From contig NZ_FLTX01000041.1 in NCBI RefSeq assembly GCF_900092025.1, positions 1-64,000 of the forward strand: a stretch of DNA of 64,000 bases, read 5' to 3'. The notes beneath the pieces were generated by a model. It did not search any database and had not been told where the DNA came from. It saw nothing but the letters and a program-made list of their open reading frames with translations. The translations under genes were made by a program, and so were the position numbers. This document shows positions 46,245 to 56,809 of the stretch, one piece after another. Positions within the stretch are counted from its first letter, which is position 1. Every line of letters begins with the position of its first letter. Source of the DNA: Xanthomonas bromi (GTDB taxonomy: Bacteria > Pseudomonadota > Gammaproteobacteria > Xanthomonadales > Xanthomonadaceae).

Positions 46245-46273
46245 ATTTTAAACTTTGCTGCACCTGCACGAAA
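46245..46273 (-). promoter_or_regulatory. Possible promoter of the cyo operon
   Basis: On the minus strand TTTCGT (46268-46273), a 17-base spacer and TAAAAT (46245-46250). The -35 is weak. It lies about 130 bases before cyoA in a 364-base spacer (46120-46483) that shows no gene. Confidence 0.4.
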
Positions 46274-46483
46274 CCCATTGGCAATAATCGAACGCGATAA
46301 ATCCGCGTCAATTTGTGCGACATGTTGTCGCAGCGCAGCGCAACGCAACGTTTCCTGCGTCGCGGCCACCGATTGCGAGATATCTGCAGCAGCTCTTCAG
46401 CGTGCGCGATGGCTACGTGAAACGCGGTACTCGGCGCTTCAAGACGCAACTAGGCCGGCGCAGGCCGACCCAGTCTTGGAGCG

Positions 46484-46559
46484 TGGTGCCGGAAATAGGA
46501 ATCGAACCTACGACCTACGCATTACGAATGCGCCGCTCTACCAACTGAGCTATTCCGGC
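46484..46559 (-). tRNA. thrT: tRNA-Thr (anticodon CGT)
   Basis: Read on the minus strand, a 76-base cloverleaf with 7-bp acceptor stem GCCGGAA/TTCCGGC, D arm AGCTCAGTTGGTAGAGC, anticodon loop TTCGTAA with anticodon CGT at 46524-46526, T arm with GTTCGATTC, and a genomically encoded ACCA end. CGT reads ACG threonine codons. It lies about 75 bases after ispH on the same strand and may be processed from its transcript. Confidence 0.96.
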
Positions 46560-46634
46560 GAGCCGTGAATTGTAGGAGCGCAGCCGCCCCCGGTCAATCG
46601 CTGCAAGCGCCGCGTGATGCCAGCAGCCGTCGCG

Positions 46635-47585
46635 TCAGCTGACCAGACGCAGCCGTAGTTCCTTGGGCAACGCGAACACCATCGATTCCGGCTCGCCTTC
46701 CAGCTCGGACACGCCGTTGGCGCCCAGCTCACACAGGCGCGCCAGCACGCCATCGACCAATACCTGCGGCGCAGAGGCACCGGCGGTCAGACCGATATGC
46801 TGCTTGCCGACGATCCAGGCCGGGTCGATCTCGCTGGCATTGTCGATCAGGTACGACTCCACCCCGTCGCGCCGGGCCAGCTCGCTCAAGCGATTGGAGT
46901 TGGAGCTGTTCGGCGAACCCACCACCAGCACCAGATCGCATTGGCGCGCCAGATCGCGCACCGCGTCCTGGCGGTTCTGGGTCGCGTAGCAGATGTCGTC
47001 GTGACGCGGCCCCTGCATCGCCGGGTAGCGCGCACGCAAGGCCTCGATGATGCCCATGGTGTCGTCCACCGACAGCGTGGTCTGGGTGGTGTAGGCAAGA
47101 TTTTCCGGCTGGCGGACGTCGAGCGTGGCGACCTGCTCGATGTCTTCGACCAGGTAGATCGTGCCCGGGCCGCGCTCGCGGCTCCACTGCCCCATCGTGC
47201 CTTCCACTTCCGGGTGCCCGGCGTGGCCGATCAGCACCACGTCGCGGCCGGCACGACAGTGCCGCGCAACCTCGAAATGCACCTTGGTCACCAGCGGACA
47301 GGTGGCGTCGAACACTTTCAGCCCCCGACGCTCGGCTTCCAGACGCACCGCCTGCGAGACGCCGTGCGCGCTGAAGATCACCGTGGCATCGTCGGGCACC
47401 TCGTCGAGTTCTTCGACGAAGATCGCGCCGCGCTGCTTGAGGTCGTCGACCACGAAGCGGTTGTGTACGACCTCGTGCCGTACATAGATCGGCGCGCCCA
47501 GCGTCTCGATTGCGCGCTTGACGATCTCGATCGCGCGGTCGACACCGGCGCAAAAACCACGGGGATTGGCAAGCAGGACATCCAT
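46635..47585 (-). CDS. ispH: 4-hydroxy-3-methylbut-2-enyl diphosphate reductase
   Basis: A 316-residue iron-sulfur enzyme and the last step of the MEP isoprenoid pathway, producing IPP and DMAPP. The first cluster cysteine is Cys12 in [12 protein letters not shown], another lies in FDATCPLV and a third in [18 protein letters not shown] and [13 protein letters not shown] line the active site. ATG at 47585 gives the family N terminus [10 protein letters not shown]; an ATG three codons earlier is possible. It follows lspA by 66 bases. Confidence 0.96.
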   Translation of the reverse strand: MDVLLANPRGFCAGVDRAIEIVKRAIETLGAPIYVRHEVVHNRFVVDDLKQRGAIFVEELDEVPDDATVIFSAHGVSQAVRLEAERRGLKVFDATCPLVTKVHFEVARHCRAGRDVVLIGHAGHPEVEGTMGQWSRERGPGTIYLVEDIEQVATLDVRQPENLAYTTQTTLSVDDTMGIIEALRARYPAMQGPRHDDICYATQNRQDAVRDLARQCDLVLVVGSPNSSNSNRLSELARRDGVESYLIDNASEIDPAWIVGKQHIGLTAGASAPQVLVDGVLARLCELGANGVSELEGEPESMVFALPKELRLRLVS

Positions 47586-47651
47586 GGCGGGCATTCTACG
47601 GGAATGGAGGATGGGCAGTCTGACCGGGCCGCACGCGCCTGCAGGCAGGCT

Positions 47652-48170
47652 TCAGCGCAGATTCCCGGTTCCCGCCTCCTGCTTGCCGGATTTGTCGAAT
47701 AGGCCGAACACCGCGATCCCGATCGCGCCGCCCACGATCGCCGAATCGGCGATGTTGAAGGACGGCCAGGTGTGGCTGCCGATGTACCACTGGATGAAAT
47801 CCACCACGTGGCCGTGCATCAACCGGTCGATCACGTTGCCGATGGCCCCGCCGATCACCAGCGCATACGGCAGCGCGCTACGCCATTGCCCGCGCGCGGT
47901 CCGTGAGAGCCAGAACGCCAACAGGCCGCTGATGCCCACCGCCAACGCGGTGAAGAACCATAACTGCCAACCGCCGGCATCGCTCAGAAAACTGAAGGCT
48001 GCGCCGGTGTTGTACGTGCGGTACCAGTTCCAGAAGCCATCGATCACCGGCACCGGGGTGTACTCAGGCAGGCTGGACAGCACCCAGGCCTTGCTCCACT
48101 GGTCCAGGCCGACCACGACGGCCGACAGCACGAGCCAGATCAAGGCGGAGGGTTTGGGGCGTTGACTCAT
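47652..48170 (-). CDS. lspA: Lipoprotein signal peptidase (SPase II)
   Basis: A 172-residue inner membrane aspartyl protease that removes signal peptides from lipoproteins. Four hydrophobic helices are present, with the catalytic aspartates in [18 protein letters not shown] and SFNIADSAI. The N-terminal [12 protein letters not shown] motif is family-typical. It follows ileS after 315 bases, the common order ileS-lspA-ispH. Confidence 0.96.
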   Translation of the reverse strand: MSQRPKPSALIWLVLSAVVVGLDQWSKAWVLSSLPEYTPVPVIDGFWNWYRTYNTGAAFSFLSDAGGWQLWFFTALAVGISGLLAFWLSRTARGQWRSALPYALVIGGAIGNVIDRLMHGHVVDFIQWYIGSHTWPSFNIADSAIVGGAIGIAVFGLFDKSGKQEAGTGNLR

Positions 48171-48485
48171 GTCGAAAGATCGCAGTTGGTGGCCGCTTCT
48201 CCGATGCCGGAGAAGATGCCTGGGTGGCAGTGGTGACTGAAATGACAGAACACAACGACAAACACTGGGTTGCAGACGCGCAAGGATGGCATGAACGGTT
48301 CAGTGACCAGCCCTATCCCGCCCCGCTGCGTGCCCCAAGCTTCAGAAACGCAAGGCAGCTGCGCTGGGCCGGCCGCGTCCGCCTGGTAGCGACCAAGGCC
48401 CCCGGCGGCTGACGCAGACTGCGCTGGCGCGCGACAACGGCAGTGCGCGGCGAGATCGCTGCCGCGCACTGCCGCCGAACCGGCG
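48171..48485. other. Intergenic ileS-lspA with a 12-bp perfect inverted repeat
   Basis: The 315-base spacer contains an inverted repeat (48439-48450 with 48462-48473, 11-base loop) starting 12 bases after the ileS stop. There is no T run, so it may be an RNA-stabilising hairpin or Rho-related site rather than a classical terminator. No gene is seen. Confidence 0.65.
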
Positions 48486-51317
48486 TCAGAACCAGCGACG
48501 CTGCTCGCCGGGGCCTTCGATGTTGCTGACACAGCGGCTGCACAGCTCCGGATGCCGCGCATCGCTGCCCACGCTGGCCTGGTGGTGCCAGCAGCGCACA
48601 CACTTGGCCTTGGTGGTCGGCTGGGCGCTGACGAAAATGTCGTCGGTGCTGGCCGCGGTCACGGTGACATCGCCACTGATGAACAGGAAACGCAGTTCCT
48701 CGGCCAGCGGCTTCCAGCGCGCGGCGGTCTGCGCATCGGCGGCCACGGTGATTTCCGCTTCCAGCGCCGCACCGATCGCGCCATTGGCCCGCATCGGCTC
48801 CAGCACCTTGGCCACCTGTTCGCGTAGCACCAGTAACTTGTCAAACTCGGCGCTGGTCAACGCGGCATCGGCCGGCAACGGCGCCAGGCCGTCGTACCAG
48901 GTCGCGAACAGCACGTTGCCGATATGCTCGCCCGGCAGATACGCCCATAGCTCTTCGGCAGTGAAGCTCAGCACCGGCGCCACCCAGCGCACGAACGCCT
49001 CGGCCACGTGATACATCGCGCTCTGCGCCGAACGCCGGCCGCGCGCGTCTTCGGCCATCGTATACAGACGGTCCTTGGTGACGTCCAGGTACAGCGAGCC
49101 CAGGTCCACGCTGCAGAAATTCAGCAACGCTTGCACGATCTCGGCAAAGTCGTAGCGCGCGTAGGCGGCGACGATCTTCTCCTGCAGCTCATGCGCGCGA
49201 TGCACGATCCAGCGGTCCAGCAGCACCATGTCGTCCAGCGCCACCAGATGCTGCAGCGGGTCGAAGCCATGCAGGTTGCCGAGCAAAAAGCGCGCGGTGT
49301 TGCGCAGGCGGCGGTAGGCGTCGGCATTACGCTTGAGGATTTCCTGCGACAGCGACATTTCGTTGCTGTAGTCGGCCGAGGCGATCCACAGGCGCAGGAT
49401 GTCCGCGCCCAGGGTCTTCATGATCTCCTGCGGCTCAATGCCGTTGCCGGACGACTTGGACATCTTGCGGCCGTGCTCGTCCACGGTGAAACCATGGGTG
49501 AGGCACTGCTTGTAGGGCGCCGCCTTGTCCATCGCCACGCCACTCAGCAGCGAAGACTGGAACCAGCCGCGGTGCTGATCGGAGCCTTCCAGATACAGGT
49601 CGGCCGGCTTGGGCAGCCCACGGTCGACCAGCACCGCTTCGTGCGTCACACCGGAGTCGAACCACACATCAAGGATGTCGGTGATCTTGTCGTAGTCGGC
49701 TGCTTCATCGCCCAGCAGTTCGGCCGCGTCCAGCGTGTACCAGACATCGACGCCCCCCTGCTCCACCCGGTCGGCCACCTGGCGCAGCAACTCGGTGCTG
49801 CGCGGATGCGGCTCGCCGGTTTCGCGATGCACGAACAAGGCGATCGGCACACCCCAGGTGCGCTGGCGCGAGATGGTCCAGTCCGGCCGACCTTCGATCA
49901 TGCCGGCGATGCGCGCCTGACCCCAGGACGGATACCAACGCACGTCTTCGATCACCTTCAACGCATCGGCGCGCAGATTGGCCTGCTCCATCGAGATGAA
50001 CCACTGCGGCGTGGCGCGGAACGCGATTGGCGTCTTGTGACGCCAGCAATGCGGGTAGCTGTGCTCCATCTTGCTGGCGGCGAGCACCACCCCGGTAGGG
50101 CGCAATGCCTCGATGATGATCTCGTTGGCCTTCCAGATATGCAGCCCGGCCAGCACGGTGTCGCCCAGCGGCGGGGTCGACGGCAGATACACGCCACGTC
50201 CGTCCACCGGATTGATCTGCGCGGCGGTGTAGCGCTCCAACAGGCCGTACTGCTTGGAAACCTGATAGTCCTCCTGACCGTGACCGGGCGCGGTATGCAC
50301 GGCGCCGGTGCCTTCTTCGGCAGAGACATGCTCGCCCAGCAGCAGCGGGATCTCGCGCTCGGCGTAGAACGGGTGATCGAGCAGCATCTGGTCCAGCACG
50401 GCGCCCTTGGCATGGCCATGCGCGACCACGTCATCCACGCCGTAGCGTGCCAGCACCTTCGCTGCCAGGGCCTCGGCCACGACCAGCCAACGCGGCTGGC
50501 CGCGATCGGTCGGCCCTTCGACCAATACGTAATCGAGCTCCGCACCCACGCTCACCGCCAGCGATGCCGGCAGCGTCCACGGCGTGGTGGTCCAGATCGG
50601 CACCGCCACGCTGGTGCCTGCCGGCAGGCTGGCGCCGAATGCGGCAGCGACTGCGCCTGGATCGCGCGCCGGATAAGCGATATCTACCGTGGGCGACACC
50701 TTGTCGGCGTATTCGATCTCGGCCTCGGCCAGTGCCGAACCGCAATCGAAACACCAATGCACCGGCTTGACGCCGCGCGTCAGATGGCCGTTATCGACCA
50801 CCTTGGCCAGCGCACGCATTTCGTTGGCTTCGAAGCGGAAATCCAGCGTCTTGTACGGGTTGTCCCAATCGCCGATCACGCCCAGCCGCTTGAAGTCGCG
50901 CCGCTGCAGATCGATCTGCTCGGTCGCGTATTCGCGGCACTTCTGGCGGAACTCGGCGGCGTCGAGCTTGACGCCGACCTTGCCGTATTTCTTTTCGATC
51001 GCGATCTCGATCGGCAGGCCGTGGCAATCCCAGCCCGGGATGTAGGGCGCATCGAAGCCAGCCAGATACTTGGACTTGACGATGATGTCCTTGAGGATCT
51101 TGTTGACCGCATGGCCCAGGTGGATCTGGCCGTTGGCATACGGCGGGCCGTCGTGCAGCACGAACAACGGCCGGCCGGCGGCATTGGCGCGCAGTTGCGC
51201 GTAGAAGCCCTCGCGCTCCCAGCGCTCCAGCATCGCCGGCTCGCGCTTGGGCAGGTCGCCGCGCATCGGAAATTCCGTCGCAGGCAGATGGAGAGTGGCT
51301 TTGTAATCTTGGGTCAC
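48486..51317 (-). CDS. ileS: Isoleucyl-tRNA synthetase
   Basis: A 943-residue class I synthetase. The HIGH-type motif lies in [15 protein letters not shown], the editing domain contains [11 protein letters not shown], and the second signature is KMSKSSGN. The C-terminal zinc domain has CVRCWHHQ and CSRCVSNI. It charges tRNA-Ile and edits valine. The start is a GTG at 51317, supported by the family N terminus (M)[19 protein letters not shown], six bases after the ribF stop. Confidence 0.98.
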   Translation of the reverse strand: MTQDYKATLHLPATEFPMRGDLPKREPAMLERWEREGFYAQLRANAAGRPLFVLHDGPPYANGQIHLGHAVNKILKDIIVKSKYLAGFDAPYIPGWDCHGLPIEIAIEKKYGKVGVKLDAAEFRQKCREYATEQIDLQRRDFKRLGVIGDWDNPYKTLDFRFEANEMRALAKVVDNGHLTRGVKPVHWCFDCGSALAEAEIEYADKVSPTVDIAYPARDPGAVAAAFGASLPAGTSVAVPIWTTTPWTLPASLAVSVGAELDYVLVEGPTDRGQPRWLVVAEALAAKVLARYGVDDVVAHGHAKGAVLDQMLLDHPFYAEREIPLLLGEHVSAEEGTGAVHTAPGHGQEDYQVSKQYGLLERYTAAQINPVDGRGVYLPSTPPLGDTVLAGLHIWKANEIIIEALRPTGVVLAASKMEHSYPHCWRHKTPIAFRATPQWFISMEQANLRADALKVIEDVRWYPSWGQARIAGMIEGRPDWTISRQRTWGVPIALFVHRETGEPHPRSTELLRQVADRVEQGGVDVWYTLDAAELLGDEAADYDKITDILDVWFDSGVTHEAVLVDRGLPKPADLYLEGSDQHRGWFQSSLLSGVAMDKAAPYKQCLTHGFTVDEHGRKMSKSSGNGIEPQEIMKTLGADILRLWIASADYSNEMSLSQEILKRNADAYRRLRNTARFLLGNLHGFDPLQHLVALDDMVLLDRWIVHRAHELQEKIVAAYARYDFAEIVQALLNFCSVDLGSLYLDVTKDRLYTMAEDARGRRSAQSAMYHVAEAFVRWVAPVLSFTAEELWAYLPGEHIGNVLFATWYDGLAPLPADAALTSAEFDKLLVLREQVAKVLEPMRANGAIGAALEAEITVAADAQTAARWKPLAEELRFLFISGDVTVTAASTDDIFVSAQPTTKAKCVRCWHHQASVGSDARHPELCSRCVSNIEGPGEQRRWF

Positions 51318-51323
51318 AGGAAT

Positions 51324-52364
51324 CTACCGTTGCGCTGGATTTTTTAACAAGTCCGCACATGGATGTGCGGGCTCTTGCGAGGGACTCGCATTATCTTCGG
51401 GCGTTTGCGAGCGATTCGCATCTTGGGGAGAACTCGCATGTGTCGCTAACACCGCACGCGCCTGCGCGGCGTCGCGATGCATCTGCACGGTCAGCGCCTC
51501 CAGGCCATCGAACTTTTCTTCGTCGCGCAGCTTGGCGACGAATTCGACTTCGAGATGCCGGCCATACAGATCGCCCTGGAAATCGAACAGGTGCGCTTCC
51601 AGCAACGGCTCCACACCTGCCACGGTCGGGCGGGTACCGAAACTCGACACCGACGGCCATGGCGTCTGGGCCACACCATGCACCCAGGTCGCATAGATCC
51701 CCGACAAGGCCGGCGTGCGCGCAAAGCGCAAGTTGACCGTGGGATAGCCCAAGGTGCGACCGAGTTGCTTGCCGCGCACTACCCGCCCACCGATGGCGTA
51801 CGGGCGACCGAGCAAGTCGCCGGCGTGGGCGAATTCGCCGGCCCCAAGCAGTTCGCGAATGCGTGTTGCCGAAATCCGCTCGCCATGCAGATGCACCGGA
51901 GCGATCTCGCCGGCCACAAAGCCATGCTGTTCGCCGAGCGTCTGCAACAAGCCGATGTCGCCACCGCGCCGATGACCAAAACGGAACTCCGGTCCGATCC
52001 AGACCTCGCGCGCGCGCAGCCGACCAACCAGCGCCAGCCGCACGAAATCTTCCGCGCTCATCTTCGAAAGGCGGCCATCGAAACGGATCATGCCCACACT
52101 GTCGACACCGAACCCATACAGGCCTTCGATCTTGGCGCGGGCCAGCGTCAGACGCGGCGGCGGCGCGGCTGACGCAAAGAACTCACGCGGCAGCGGCTCG
52201 AAGCTCACCGCCACTGCCGGCACACCGAGTGCGCGCGCACGCGCCACGGCGTGTTGCACCAGCGTCCGATGTCCCAGGTGCAGGCCATCAAAGGCGCCGA
52301 TGCAGACCACGCTTCCGCGCGGGAACAGCGTCCCGCCCTCGACGTCTCTAAACAGCGTACTCAT
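51324..52364 (-). CDS. ribF: Bifunctional riboflavin kinase/FMN adenylyltransferase
   Basis: A 346-residue enzyme that makes FMN and FAD. The N-terminal adenylyltransferase has IGAFDGLHLGHR and ISATRIRELL; the C-terminal kinase has GYPTVNLRF and SSFGTRPTVAG. The last 35 residues (after about 310) form a Ser/Pro/Gln-rich tail not typical of the family. It is followed by ileS with only six bases between. Confidence 0.96.
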   Translation of the reverse strand: MSTLFRDVEGGTLFPRGSVVCIGAFDGLHLGHRTLVQHAVARARALGVPAVAVSFEPLPREFFASAAPPPRLTLARAKIEGLYGFGVDSVGMIRFDGRLSKMSAEDFVRLALVGRLRAREVWIGPEFRFGHRRGGDIGLLQTLGEQHGFVAGEIAPVHLHGERISATRIRELLGAGEFAHAGDLLGRPYAIGGRVVRGKQLGRTLGYPTVNLRFARTPALSGIYATWVHGVAQTPWPSVSSFGTRPTVAGVEPLLEAHLFDFQGDLYGRHLEVEFVAKLRDEEKFDGLEALTVQMHRDAAQARAVLATHASSPQDANRSQTPEDNASPSQEPAHPCADLLKNPAQR

Positions 52365-52559
52365 TCCTCGATCCAAACAGATGCCGGCCAACCAGCCGAC
52401 CCTCGTTGATACATAACCTGCAAGTATAGCCGTGCCTGTCAAGCCGCATGGGCGCAGTCCGGCGCGGCAGCGCCCGATTGATCGCCGTGCAATGGGCTGC
52501 ACGAAACGCTGGACAGCGCAGTCGGCCTTGCAGCGCGCCCACCCTCGTTCGCAGTCGCT

Positions 52560-54179
52560 CTAGCTTTCGCGCAGATGCCGCGGCCGCAGCCCCAATGCCA
52601 GCTGCGCGACCAAGTAGGTTACCCCCCCGCTGCCGACGAGCACGGCCAGCCAGCCGATGCGACTCCACTTATCCATCTGCGTAAACGATGGCAGCCACCA
52701 CAGCAGGCCCAACAGCACCACCGCCATCGCCGCACACGCCAGCAGCAGACGCAGCGCATAGCCGCCCCAGCCCGGCCGGCGCTGATACACCCCGGACTTG
52801 CCCAGCCAGTACCACAGCAATCCCAGATTGAGATAACTCGACAGCGCACTGGCGATACCCAGCGCCAGATGCAGGCCCGGCTGCTTGCCCAACGCCTGCA
52901 TCACGCCCTGCGCCTTGAGCTCCGGCGGCACCATGATCTGGTAGACCACAGCCAGCAACGCGAAATTGAACACCATGTTGGCGACCAGCGCCGCCACGCC
53001 CGCACGCACCGGGGTGCGGGTGTCCTGGCGGGCATAGAACGCCGGCAGCACCACCTTGAGCATGGCGTAGGCCGGCAGGCCGAAGCTCAACCCGTAGACC
53101 GACATCGCGGTCATGCGGGTGTCGAACGCGCTGAACTTGTGATACTGGAACAACGTTGCCACCAGCGGCTCGGCCAGCAGTAGCAAGCCCAGCATCGCAG
53201 GCATCGCGATCAACAAGGTGGTGCGGAAACCCCAGTCCAGCGCGCTGGAAAACGCTGCGCGGTCGGTCTTGACGTGATGGCGCGCCAGCGCCGGCAGGAT
53301 CACCGTGCCCAGCGCCACACCGAACACACCCAACGGCAGTTCCAGAAAGCGATCAGCCAGCGACAACCACGACTGCGAGCCATCGGCCAGCCGCGCGGCG
53401 ATCACCGTGTCCAGCAGCAGGTTGATCTGCGCGATCGAGGAGCCGAACAAGGTCGGGATCATCAGGGTCAGCACCTTGCGCACGCCCGGATGGCCCCAGC
53501 CCCAGCGCGGCAGGGTCAGCAGGTTGATGCCTTTCAGCGAAGGCAACTGGAACAGCAACTGCAGCATGCCCGCCACCAGCACCGCCCAGCCCAGCGCGAT
53601 GATCTGTTTCTCCGGCGTCCCGCCCAACCGCGGCGCCAGCCACACTGCCCCGCCGATCATGCACAGGTTGAGGATCACCGGGGTCAGCGCCGGCATGGCG
53701 AAATTCTGGAAACTGTTCAGCGCCCCGCCGGCCAGCGCGGTCAGCGAGACGAACAGCAGGAACGGGAAGGTCAGACGGAACAGGTCCACCAGCAGGCCAT
53801 GCTTGGCCGGATCGGTGTCCACGCCGCTGGAGAACAGCGTGGCCAGTTGCGGCGCGAAGATCAGCGCCAGCGCGGTGACCAGCAGCAACACGCCTCCGAG
53901 GGTACCGGCCACGCGCGACATCAGTTCGCGCAGATCGGCATGCGGCCGGGTTTCCTTGACCTCGGTGAACACCGGCACGAAGGCGGTGGCGAAAGAGCCT
54001 TCGGCAAACAGCCGACGCAGGAAGTTGGGGACCCGGAAGGCCACCCAGAACGCATCGGTCACCGCATTGGTGCCGAAGGTGGTGGTGATGACCTGGTCGC
54101 GCACCAGCCCCAACACCCGCGACACCATGGTCATGCTGCTAAATGAGAGCAGGCCTCTCAACATGCCGGGCTTGCTCAC
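52560..54179 (-). CDS. murJ: Lipid II flippase MurJ
   Basis: A 539-residue MOP-superfamily flippase with about 14 membrane helices. It moves lipid II to the periplasm for peptidoglycan synthesis. The N terminus SSMTMVSRVLGLVRDQVI and the segment AFRVPNFLRRLFAEGSFATAFVPVF are characteristic. The start is GTG at 54179, with AGAGGGA upstream; ATG at 54164 is a less likely alternative. It is divergent from rpsT and upstream of ribF by 195 bases. Confidence 0.96.
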   Translation of the reverse strand: MSKPGMLRGLLSFSSMTMVSRVLGLVRDQVITTTFGTNAVTDAFWVAFRVPNFLRRLFAEGSFATAFVPVFTEVKETRPHADLRELMSRVAGTLGGVLLLVTALALIFAPQLATLFSSGVDTDPAKHGLLVDLFRLTFPFLLFVSLTALAGGALNSFQNFAMPALTPVILNLCMIGGAVWLAPRLGGTPEKQIIALGWAVLVAGMLQLLFQLPSLKGINLLTLPRWGWGHPGVRKVLTLMIPTLFGSSIAQINLLLDTVIAARLADGSQSWLSLADRFLELPLGVFGVALGTVILPALARHHVKTDRAAFSSALDWGFRTTLLIAMPAMLGLLLLAEPLVATLFQYHKFSAFDTRMTAMSVYGLSFGLPAYAMLKVVLPAFYARQDTRTPVRAGVAALVANMVFNFALLAVVYQIMVPPELKAQGVMQALGKQPGLHLALGIASALSSYLNLGLLWYWLGKSGVYQRRPGWGGYALRLLLACAAMAVVLLGLLWWLPSFTQMDKWSRIGWLAVLVGSGGVTYLVAQLALGLRPRHLRES

Positions 54180-54203
54180 GCTGCATCCCTCTTGACAACT
54201 GAC

Positions 54204-54232
54204 TTGACGTACATATCTGGGTCCATCATACT
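54204..54232 (+). promoter_or_regulatory. Sigma-70 type promoter of rpsT
   Basis: TTGACG (54204-54209), 17-base spacer, CATACT (54227-54232) about 50 bases before the rpsT start. Another TTGACA at 54192 lies too far upstream of this -10. Confidence 0.6.
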
Positions 54233-54280
54233 TTCGCGCTTGCTTTTTCCACCATACCGATTTTTCAGGAACCCACCACC

Positions 54281-54550
54281 GTGGCCAATATCAAGTCCGC
54301 CAAGAAGCGCGCCAAGCAGACCGTTGTGCGCAACGAGCGCAACACCGGCCAGCGTTCGATGCTGCGCACCGCCGTCAAGAAGGTGATCAAGGCCCTTGAC
54401 GCCAACGATGCTGCAGGCGCCGAAGCCGCTTTCGCCGTTGCTCAGCCCATCCTCGACCGTTTCAGCGCCCGTGGCCTGATTCACAAGAACAAGGCTGCGC
54501 GTCACAAGAGTCGCCTGACCGCTCGCATCAAGGCCATCAAGGCCGCGTAA
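54281..54550 (+). CDS. rpsT: 30S ribosomal protein S20
   Basis: An 89-residue S20, recognised by (M)[12 protein letters not shown] at the N terminus and the basic three-helix composition. The start is a GTG at 54281; no ATG is nearby, and poor-start initiation is known for S20, where synthesis is autoregulated in E. coli via a rare start codon (UUG). The nearest upstream Shine-Dalgarno like TCAGGAACC lies about 10 bases before. Confidence 0.97.
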
Positions 54551-54596
54551 GCGACCAGTTGCAGTATTGCCGGGAGCCTGGCTTCCGGCAGTACAG

Positions 54597-54623
54597 AAAA
54601 ACCCGGCCTTGGCCGGGTTTTTT
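54597..54623 (+). terminator. Bidirectional terminator between rpsT and obgE
   Basis: The stem AAAACCCGG/CCGGGTTTT with T runs on both strands lies 50 bases after rpsT and 19 bases after the converging obgE stop. It should serve both genes. Confidence 0.9.
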
Positions 54624-54641
54624 GTGCGCCTGTGCATGCGC

Positions 54642-55830
<1,189 letters not shown>

Positions 55831-55841
55831 GGCCGTCAAAC

Positions 55842-55865
55842 GAAAAACCCCGCCGAAGCGGGGCC
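55842..55865 (-). terminator. Rho-independent terminator of rplU-rpmA
   Basis: The stem CCCCGC/GCGGGG (55848-55853 with 55858-55863), loop TTCG on the minus strand, is followed by TTTTTCG. It lies 63 bases after the rpmA stop and separates it from obgE. Confidence 0.85.
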
Positions 55866-55925
55866 CTCCGTGTCGTTCGCAGCCGCGCTGGCGCGGCTGC
55901 GAACTGGCCTGCATGGAGCGGGCGA

Positions 55926-56186
55926 TTACGCCTCGGCAACCACGCTGACGGTACGACGCTTCTTCGCACCCTTGACCGAGAACTCGACCTTGCCGTCGAC
56001 CAGCGCAAACAGCGTGTGGTCGCGGCCCAGGCCGACGCCGGCGCCCGGATGGAACTGGGTACCGCGCTGACGCACGATGATGTTGCCGGCGTCGATGGCC
56101 TGGCCACCGAAGATCTTGACGCCGAGGTACTTCGGGTTCGAATCGCGACCGTTGCGCGAGGAACCTACGCCCTTTTTATGTGCCAT
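55926..56186 (-). CDS. rpmA: 50S ribosomal protein L27
   Basis: An 86-residue L27, starting [19 protein letters not shown] with the N-terminal tail that reaches the peptidyl transferase centre. The [16 protein letters not shown] segment is conserved. It follows rplU after 12 bases. Confidence 0.98.
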   Translation of the reverse strand: MAHKKGVGSSRNGRDSNPKYLGVKIFGGQAIDAGNIIVRQRGTQFHPGAGVGLGRDHTLFALVDGKVEFSVKGAKKRRTVSVVAEA

Positions 56187-56198
56187 GACTGGTTCTCC

Positions 56199-56519
56199 TT
56201 ACTTCTTGTCGCCACCGGCGATGCCGGTGATCTCGATTTCGGTGTAGTACTGACGGTGTCCCTGACGCTTCATGTGATGCTTGCGGCGACGGAACTTGAT
56301 GATGCGCACCTTGTCGGCGCGGCCATGGGCCACGACCTTGGCGGTGACCGAGGCGCCCTTCAGCGCATCGCCCAGCTTGATGCCGTCGCTATCGCCCAGC
56401 ATCAGGATGGTGTCGAACTTGATCTCGTTGCCTGCTTCGACTTCGAGCTTTTCCACGCGGAGCGTTTCGCCCTGCGCGACGCGGTATTGCTTACCGCCAG
56501 TTACCAGAACTGCGTACAT
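56199..56519 (-). CDS. rplU: 50S ribosomal protein L21
   Basis: A 106-residue L21 starting [14 protein letters not shown] and ending with [21 protein letters not shown] ribosome-binding AGAGGA lies upstream of the ATG. Its leader of roughly 60 bases begins at the promoter at 56584-56613. Confidence 0.98.
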   Translation of the reverse strand: MYAVLVTGGKQYRVAQGETLRVEKLEVEAGNEIKFDTILMLGDSDGIKLGDALKGASVTAKVVAHGRADKVRIIKFRRRKHHMKRQGHRQYYTEIEITGIAGGDKK

Positions 56520-56583
56520 GACCAGGTGTTCCTCTGTAGTTATTATGGTCGCCTGACTTACCCATGGGGCAGACAGAAGCGGG

Positions 56584-56613
56584 ATTGTACTGACCTAGCG
56601 GGTTTCGGGTCAA
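56584..56613 (-). promoter_or_regulatory. Sigma-70 type promoter of rplU-rpmA
   Basis: On the minus strand TTGACC (56608-56613), an 18-base spacer and TACAAT (56584-56589), about 65 bases before rplU. Confidence 0.7.
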
Positions 56614-56809
56614 CCCGCAAGCGGGAGTTGGTTGGCCGGGCGAATCCAGCCGTGGAACGCATCATCCGGCCGCCACAACGGCCCCGGCAGACTGGCATTT
56701 GGGGCAATTGCCCTCACCTAGGTCGGCGGGTAGGCTGATCGACTGCCACTCATTCCTGCTGAGCACGCTCGCACCACCGCCGGTTCGCCGGCCCGACATC
56801 GGATCCCCC

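Noticed and set aside
49008-51347. 779-codon plus-strand frame opposite ileS
   Set aside because: Antisense shadow; ileS is complete with both synthetase signatures.
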